Assembly (NCBI GenBank): GCA_903889785.1
Contig: CAISYT010000026.1
Coordinates: 1-10,141, forward strand
From: an uncultured Caulobacterales bacterium
GTDB lineage: Bacteria > Pseudomonadota > Alphaproteobacteria > Caulobacterales > Caulobacteraceae
Reading direction: 5' to 3'
Length of the DNA stretch: 10,141 nt
A model generated the notes under the pieces. It ran no database searches and was not told the origin of the DNA. It saw nothing but the letters and a program-made list of their open reading frames with translations. Below, piece by piece: positions 5,261 through 10,141 of the stretch; the first letter of the stretch is position 1, and each line of letters begins with the position of its first letter. Position numbers and translations under genes: made by a program.

Positions 5261-7126
5261 ATGAGCGACAGTCAAGGCAGATTAGACGCAGGACTCCAGG
5301 GTCGGCCCGGCGAGGGCGCGGCCCTGTCGCAGAGCCTCGACGACCAAGCCTTGCGCCGGCCTAAGAGTCGCAATTTCAAGAGCCTGGGTCGGCTGATCCC
5401 GATCATGGCCGTGCATGGCCAAGATGCGGCCTTCGCCCTGCTTTTCCTGCTCACCGCCACGGTTGCCATGCTCGGCCTGTCCGGTGCTCTGCGGAAGTTG
5501 GTCGACCAGATCACGGGGGCAAAGGCGGCCCATGTGACGGCGGCCTCAATCGACCCTTGGTTCCTGCTGCTATTCGCGGCGGCGGTGCTGCTCGCCCTGT
5601 CGTCTTCCCTGCGCTACTTCTTCGTCACCAAGCTGGGCGAGCGGGTGGTGGCCGACCTGCGGCAGGCCTTGTACCGGCACATCCTCACCCTCGACCCCTC
5701 GTTCTTCATTAAGACCCGAACCGGCGAGGTCCTGTCGCGCCTGACCACAGATGTCTCGATCATCGAGAACCTGCTCTCCAGTTCGATCTCCATCGCCCTG
5801 CGCAACCTGCTGTCGCTGGTGGGCGCGCTTGCACTTCTCATGGTGGTCAGCCCCCGCCTGACCGGACTAGTATTGTTGCTGTTCCCGTTCGTGCTGGCGC
5901 CGATCTTCCTGTTCGGAAAACGGGTGCGTAAACTGACCATCGCCAGCCAGGATCGCTTCGCCGATGCGGTTGGGCACGCCGGCGAGACCCTAGACGCGCT
6001 GGAAACCGTGCAGGCCTTTGGGCGCGAAGCCGCCGGCTCAGCTCGCTTTTCCGCTGCCGTCGACGCGGCCTTCGCCACCTCGGTCAAGCGCATGAGTGCG
6101 CGCGCCTTCATGATCGCCATGGTCATTGTGCTGGTGTTCGGCGGGGTGGTGGCGGTGTTCTGGCTTGGCGTTCACGCCGGGCTGCGCGGCGAGATGAGCT
6201 GGGGGGCATTGATCCAGTTCGCCTTCCTGGCGGTGATGGCTGCCGGTTCCACCGGGGCCCTTGGCGAGGTTTGGGGCGACGTGCAGAAAGCGGCCGGTGC
6301 GATGGAACGGATCGGCCAACTTCTGGAGGCCAGACCGTCTATCGCCAGTCCTACAACCCCGGTTCCCATGCCCGAACCGCCGCTGGGCGAGATCGTGTTT
6401 GACCACGTCAGCTTCGCCTATCCGGGCCGCCCAGACATGCCGGCCCTGACAGACTTCTCCCTGAGCGTAAGGCCGGGCGAGACCGTAGCCTTGGTAGGCC
6501 CGTCTGGCGGCGGCAAGAGCACGGTCCTGCGGCTGCTGCTGCGGCTGTATGATCCCCTGGCGGGGACGGTGCGCATCGATGGCGTTGATCTGCGACAGGC
6601 CAATTTGCAGCAGATGCGATCGCGCCTGGCCCTGGTGGCGCAGGACGCTGCCCTGTTCTCGGGCTCAGCGCGCGACAATATACGCTTCGGCAACGAGCAT
6701 GCCTGCGTCGACGACATCTACGCCGCTGCTGCCGCCGCCCAGGCCTCCGAATTCATTGACGCCCTGCCTGGCGGCTTCGACGCGCCCCTGGGCGAGCGGG
6801 CCAAGAGCCTGTCGGGCGGGCAGAAACAGCGCTTGGCAATCGCCCGAGCCCTGGTGCGAAACGCGCCAATCCTGTTGCTTGACGAGGCTACCAGCGCGCT
6901 GGACGCGGAAAATGAGCGCCTGGTGCAGCAAGCGCTGCACAATGCCATGCAGGGCCGTACAACCCTGGTGATCGCTCACCGCCTCGCCACAGTCCTCAAG
7001 GCTGACCGTATCGTGGTGATGGACAAGGGCCGCGTGGTCGAGACCGGCACCCACGCCGAGCTTAGCGTCCAGGGCGGGCTTTACGCCAAACTCGCCAAAC
7101 TGCAGTTCGGGGTGGAGTTGTCCTAG
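5261..7126 (+). CDS. MsbA-type ABC exporter, fused permease and ATPase (TIGR02204-like)
   Basis: This 621-residue half-transporter should work as a homodimer in the inner membrane. An N-terminal cytosolic tail of about 45 residues precedes membrane segments at about 57-76, 100-121, 180-198, 200-219 and two more around 280-335. The nucleotide-binding domain is complete: Walker A GPSGGGKST (413-421), Q-loop Q461, signature LSGGQ (517-521), Walker B LLLDE with D541/E542, and the switch histidine H573. It resembles the MsbA-related group of alphaproteobacteria. Lipid A precursor or another amphipathic envelope molecule is a plausible cargo, but sequence alone does not show which. The ATG at 5261 follows AAGGGG by 8 nt. 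The gene runs divergently from rpmE and ends in a CTAG shared with the stop of ampG, with no terminator visible. Confidence 0.9.
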   Translation: MSDSQGRLDAGLQGRPGEGAALSQSLDDQALRRPKSRNFKSLGRLIPIMAVHGQDAAFALLFLLTATVAMLGLSGALRKLVDQITGAKAAHVTAASIDPWFLLLFAAAVLLALSSSLRYFFVTKLGERVVADLRQALYRHILTLDPSFFIKTRTGEVLSRLTTDVSIIENLLSSSISIALRNLLSLVGALALLMVVSPRLTGLVLLLFPFVLAPIFLFGKRVRKLTIASQDRFADAVGHAGETLDALETVQAFGREAAGSARFSAAVDAAFATSVKRMSARAFMIAMVIVLVFGGVVAVFWLGVHAGLRGEMSWGALIQFAFLAVMAAGSTGALGEVWGDVQKAAGAMERIGQLLEARPSIASPTTPVPMPEPPLGEIVFDHVSFAYPGRPDMPALTDFSLSVRPGETVALVGPSGGGKSTVLRLLLRLYDPLAGTVRIDGVDLRQANLQQMRSRLALVAQDAALFSGSARDNIRFGNEHACVDDIYAAAAAAQASEFIDALPGGFDAPLGERAKSLSGGQKQRLAIARALVRNAPILLLDEATSALDAENERLVQQALHNAMQGRTTLVIAHRLATVLKADRIVVMDKGRVVETGTHAELSVQGGLYAKLAKLQFGVELS

Positions 7127-8481
7127 GCCTGCGCGGATCCTGCGTCCGCTGACGCCGGGAACTTCTGCGCGTGCAGCCGGGCCAACAGAACGAACAATAG
7201 AAGCGCCGGGATTCCGATCAGCCCGGCACCGACGAAGAAGATGGCATAGGCCGACATCAGCCCGTGGCTTGCGGCCAGGGTTTCGACCGTCACGCCGGAG
7301 AAGCCTTTGAGGAACTTGCCAAGCATGGCGTAGGTCGATGACAGCAGGGCATATTGCGTCGCTGTGTAGCCGAGGCTGGTGAGGCTAGACATATAAGCCA
7401 CGAGCGCCACACCCGCGAAGGCGATGCTGAAATTGTCGGCGGCCATCACCGCGCTGAACACGGCAAAGTTTCCCGGAATTAAGGCCAATAAGGCAAAGGC
7501 GGCGATGGACAGGGCCTGCAGGGCGGCACCAAGGATCAGGGTCGGGAAGAAGCCCAACCGCACTGCGCTGAGCCCGCCGGCCGCCACGCCGGCCACCGAG
7601 GCGATCAAACCGATCGAGCCGCGAACCGCGGCGACCTGATCCTTCGTCATGCCAAGATCATGATAATAGGGATTATACAGTGGACCGGTGACGAAGTCGG
7701 GCAGGCGGTACAGCGCCACGGCCGCGAGCATCAGCAGCCCCAGCTTGCCGTGCTGGCGGAAAAAGTCGATAAACGGACCGATCACAGCATCAAATAGCCC
7801 GCGCGGGCTCCAGATCGCCGCCTTGCTTTTTAGCGCCGCGTCGGCGCGCCTTGGCTCAATCGCTACAAGGCTGGCGATGAGGCCGATGCTCATAAACCCT
7901 GCCATCAGCACGTAAGACCCCGGCCAACCCATGCGGGCGGCTGCGGCCAGGATCAGGGCGTCGGCAACGATGAGAGCACCTCGGTAGCCGAGCTGGAAGG
8001 CGGAGGTCATCAGGCCGAGCTCCTCGCCGTCGGCCGCAGACTCGATCCGCCACGCATCAACGGCAATGTCCTGGGTCGCCGACGAAAACGCCGTGATGAC
8101 GGCGAACAAGCCTAGAACCGCGAAACCCGCCTTAGGACCTGTCATGGCCATGCCCAACAGGCCAAGCGCGACCATCACTTGCGACAGAACCATCCAGGCG
8201 CGGCGACGGCCCAGCCTATCGAGAACCGGCAAGGGCAGGCGGTCGACGAGCGGTGCCCATAGATATTTGAACGAATAGGCTAGGCCCACCCAGGAGATGA
8301 AGCCGATCGCCTTGAGCGATGCGCCCTCATCACGCAGCCAATATCCAAAGGTGTTGCCCGTCAGCAGGAACGGCAGGCCAGAGCCGAAGCCCAGAGCCAG
8401 CATCGTCAGGACCTTGGGCTGGCGCAGCGCGCGTAGCACCTCGGCCACACTGCGTTTATTGGGTTTTGCTACGTCGCTCAC
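7123..8481 (-). CDS. ampG: AmpG-family muropeptide permease (MFS)
   Basis: The 452-residue hydrophobic protein fits the AmpG branch of the major facilitator superfamily, which imports GlcNAc-anhydroMurNAc peptides into the cytoplasm for peptidoglycan recycling. Typical features are LALGFGSGLPFLLTGNTFGY near the start, the cytoplasmic loop DRLGRRRAW between TM2 and TM3, and SSATQDIAVDAWRIE, the AmpG signature in TM4. About 12 membrane segments can be counted. It lacks any cytosolic enzyme domain. The start is a GTG at 8481 with a G-rich GGGGGCGG just upstream. It lies 44 nt downstream of the ShkA-type kinase on the same strand and may share its transcript. In other bacteria AmpG controls beta-lactamase induction and tolerance; no ampR or bla is present here. 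Confidence 0.88.
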   Translation of the reverse strand: MSDVAKPNKRSVAEVLRALRQPKVLTMLALGFGSGLPFLLTGNTFGYWLRDEGASLKAIGFISWVGLAYSFKYLWAPLVDRLPLPVLDRLGRRRAWMVLSQVMVALGLLGMAMTGPKAGFAVLGLFAVITAFSSATQDIAVDAWRIESAADGEELGLMTSAFQLGYRGALIVADALILAAAARMGWPGSYVLMAGFMSIGLIASLVAIEPRRADAALKSKAAIWSPRGLFDAVIGPFIDFFRQHGKLGLLMLAAVALYRLPDFVTGPLYNPYYHDLGMTKDQVAAVRGSIGLIASVAGVAAGGLSAVRLGFFPTLILGAALQALSIAAFALLALIPGNFAVFSAVMAADNFSIAFAGVALVAYMSSLTSLGYTATQYALLSSTYAMLGKFLKGFSGVTVETLAASHGLMSAYAIFFVGAGLIGIPALLLFVLLARLHAQKFPASADAGSAQA

Positions 8482-8525
8482 ACCGCCCCCGGAAGCTATC
8501 TGCCGCCCAGCGAAGCGCCTGGGCT

Positions 8526-10049
8526 TTAGATCGGGACCTTGACGGCTCCGGCCGGTCCCGTCCAGCGCAGCAGAGCCGAACGCAGGGTTTCAGGCGTCAA
8601 TGGCTTGACCAGAAAGTCGTCCATGCCCGCCGCGAGGCAGGTGCGGCGGTCGTCCTCGAAGGCGTCCGCCGTGAGGGCCACGATCGGGGTGGTGATCCCC
8701 TTGGCGCGCAGGGCCCGCGTAGCGGCAGCGCCGTCCAGGCCCGGCATGCGCAGATCCATCAAGACAAGATCAAAGGTGCCCGCCGCCAGGGCAGCCAAGG
8801 CCTCCTGACCATTGTTAACGCGCTCAACCTCGGCACCTTCGCGCTCGATCAGAATGCGCGCCAGCATGGCGTTAATCGGATTATCCTCGGCCAGCAACAC
8901 GCGCGCACCCTTGGCTGCGGAGGGCGCGATCCGTTCATCCTCGATCGCCATTTCGGTACTGGCCGCGCCGTTGGTCAATGCCGCGAGCACGCGCTGGGCC
9001 AAGGAGACCCGTCGCAGCGGCTTGATCAGATAGCCCCGAAAGCCGGCCGCGCGGCGCAACTCGATCAGGGCGCGCTCCTCGGGGGCCAGCAAGATAATCG
9101 CCGCGCGCCCGGTCGGCACCTGGATCGGGGCCATTTCATCGCTGAGACGCTCATCGATGAGCAGAACGGCGTCAGGCGGCGCGAGCGCCAGCAAGGTTTC
9201 GATGGTCGCGGCCTGGACAGCGCGGCCACCGCTCGCCTCGATCTGGCGGGCCGCTGCAGCGCGGATGATGGGGTTGGGCGAGCCGATACCAACCGTCAGC
9301 CTAGCCAGCTCCCTGGCTGCGACCGGCGTGGCAACGGGAGCGAAATTGCCCTCGAAAAAGAATTCGGCCCCGCCGCTGGGCGCATCGCCGACGCCGACGG
9401 TGGAGTCCATCGCCTGCGCCAAACGCGCCACGACCGCCAGGCCTAGGCCGACGCCGCCGAGCTGCGAGCCATGGGCGGCGTCCATCTGCACGAAGGGCAG
9501 GAAAATCTTGGCTTGTGACTCTGCGGCCACGCCAGGACCGGTATCCTGAACCGATAGCCGCACCTGACCAGCGTCGGTCCGTTCGGCCAGCAGCAGGACC
9601 CCGCCTTCAGCGGTAAACTTGATCGCATTGCTGGCGAAGTTAAGCAGCACCTGGCGCAAGCGGCCTTCGTCGGCCAGGAACGACCCCAGCTCCGGCGAAC
9701 AGGCCCATGCGATCTCCAACCCTTTTTCGTGGGCGCGCGGGCTCATCAGCTCGGCGACCTGTCGCAACAGGGTGGGCGGATGGACCGGCGCGATATGCAG
9801 GTCTAGTCCACCGGCGCCCAGGCGCGTGAAGTCGAGCACGTCGTTGACCAGCGATAGGAGGTGATCCCCGCTCTGTTTGAGCGCTGTCACATAGGCGCGC
9901 TGTTCGGCGGTGAGGCGCGTGCCTTCCAGCAGACGCGCCATGCCCAGCACACCGTTCAAGGGCGTGCGAAACTCATGGCTGAGGGTGCCCAGCTGTTCGG
10001 CCGTGACCGCGCCAGACCCCTGCGACGATAGGGGTTCGTCCAGGTTCAT
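8526..10049 (-). CDS. shkA: ShkA-type cytosolic hybrid histidine kinase
   Basis: Residues are numbered from the most upstream possible start (TTG at 10106). Domains in order: DHp with HEFRTPLNG (H44); HATPase with N-box NFASNAIKFT (156-165), G1 DTGPG (188-192) and G2 GGVGLGL (217-223); a pseudo-receiver (about 270-375) lacking the acidic pair and the conserved Thr; a linker with D390-E391-R392; and a full receiver with E407-D408, phospho-acceptor D451, T479 and K501. There are no membrane segments or sensor domain. This is the layout of Caulobacter ShkA, which phosphorylates ShpA and then TacA once c-di-GMP binds its pseudo-receiver. As I recall ShkA, its H23, R324, Y338, DDR 369-371 and D430 line up here at one constant offset of 21. 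The ATG at 10049 then gives a ShkA-like length (507); ATG 10073 and TTG 10106 remain possible, and none has a strong Shine-Dalgarno. Confidence 0.82.
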   Translation of the reverse strand: MNLDEPLSSQGSGAVTAEQLGTLSHEFRTPLNGVLGMARLLEGTRLTAEQRAYVTALKQSGDHLLSLVNDVLDFTRLGAGGLDLHIAPVHPPTLLRQVAELMSPRAHEKGLEIAWACSPELGSFLADEGRLRQVLLNFASNAIKFTAEGGVLLLAERTDAGQVRLSVQDTGPGVAAESQAKIFLPFVQMDAAHGSQLGGVGLGLAVVARLAQAMDSTVGVGDAPSGGAEFFFEGNFAPVATPVAARELARLTVGIGSPNPIIRAAAARQIEASGGRAVQAATIETLLALAPPDAVLLIDERLSDEMAPIQVPTGRAAIILLAPEERALIELRRAAGFRGYLIKPLRRVSLAQRVLAALTNGAASTEMAIEDERIAPSAAKGARVLLAEDNPINAMLARILIEREGAEVERVNNGQEALAALAAGTFDLVLMDLRMPGLDGAAATRALRAKGITTPIVALTADAFEDDRRTCLAAGMDDFLVKPLTPETLRSALLRWTGPAGAVKVPI

Positions 10050-10051
10050 CA

Positions 10052-10064
10052 GGCCATTATGGCC
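10052..10064. repeat. 13-base palindrome next to the kinase start
   Basis: GGCCAT and ATGGCC flank a single central T, and the palindrome lies 2 bases upstream of the ATG at 10049. If translation starts there, it would be in the leader or promoter and could act as an operator; if translation starts further upstream, it is coding sequence. Confidence 0.3.
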
Positions 10065-10141
10065 AACGCCCATTAACGACGGGTTCAAGCCCGGATCACG
10101 CTTCAAGTGTGGCTTGCCGCTTTAGGAACCCCGCCTTATCC

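Noticed and set aside
8319..9446. A 375-codon plus-strand open frame opposite the kinase and ampG
   Set aside because: It is a GC-driven shadow of the two minus-strand genes. The translation is low in complexity and rich in Arg, Gly and Gln with no family, while the minus strand encodes complete conserved domains.
1..10141. Mobile elements, CRISPR arrays, tRNA or rRNA genes, phage defence genes
   Set aside because: I looked for them on both strands and saw no direct-repeat arrays, transposase or integrase motifs, tRNA cloverleaf or defence-type domains.

Overview
The window comes from a GC-rich alphaproteobacterium, most probably a member of the Caulobacterales (Caulobacter, Phenylobacterium, Asticcacaulis or a relative). 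The main support is three regulators of the Caulobacter cell-cycle network within 8 kb: TrcR (DUF1013), RcdA (adaptor for CtrA proteolysis) and a ShkA-type hybrid histidine kinase. Small alphaproteobacterial families (DUF1192, DUF465/YdcH, TIGR02444) agree with this. The window is housekeeping and regulatory in character. I see no transposase, integrase, phage gene, CRISPR array, tRNA or rRNA, and no gene-free stretch longer than about 200 bases.

Layout, left to right. Positions 1-178 hold the 5' part of purE on the minus strand. Next comes an orphan C-terminal half of a GGDEF domain on the plus strand (235-513), which looks like the remnant of a diguanylate cyclase. A tightly packed minus-strand run follows (read right to left): a PIG3-type quinone oxidoreductase, trcR, ubiX, a TIGR02444 protein coupled to ubiX by a GTGA overlap, and a YdcH-like protein. 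Two candidate small ORFs sit in the gaps of this run, one between the oxidoreductase and trcR, and one between trcR and ubiX whose stop overlaps the ubiX start (ATGA). From about 3927 transcription diverges, and the plus strand carries a DUF1192 protein and rcdA. rpmE (ribosomal protein L31) lies on the minus strand with a recognisable promoter, a leader inverted repeat and a canonical intrinsic terminator. Diverging from rpmE is an MsbA-type ABC exporter on the plus strand. It ends stop-to-stop, in a shared CTAG, against an ampG-like muropeptide permease on the minus strand. Upstream of ampG, in the same direction and 44 nt away, is the ShkA-type kinase, which nearly fills the rest of the window.

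How the genes fit together. In Caulobacter the ShkA-TacA phosphorelay is switched on by c-di-GMP binding to the pseudo-receiver domain of ShkA, and RcdA works with CpdR and the c-di-GMP receptor PopA to feed CtrA to ClpXP. The window therefore holds two parts of the c-di-GMP-dependent G1-S programme, another cell-cycle regulator (TrcR), and a dead diguanylate cyclase fragment. The other genes serve purine synthesis (purE), ubiquinone synthesis (ubiX, prenylated FMN supply), translation (rpmE) and cell-envelope work (ABC exporter, AmpG). Start codons were reassigned for several genes using Shine-Dalgarno placement and family length. The most interesting points are the kinase with its DER variant of the linker motif, the GGDEF remnant, the two small ORFs, and the GAAA-tetraloop hairpin just ahead of the trcR ribosome-binding site.
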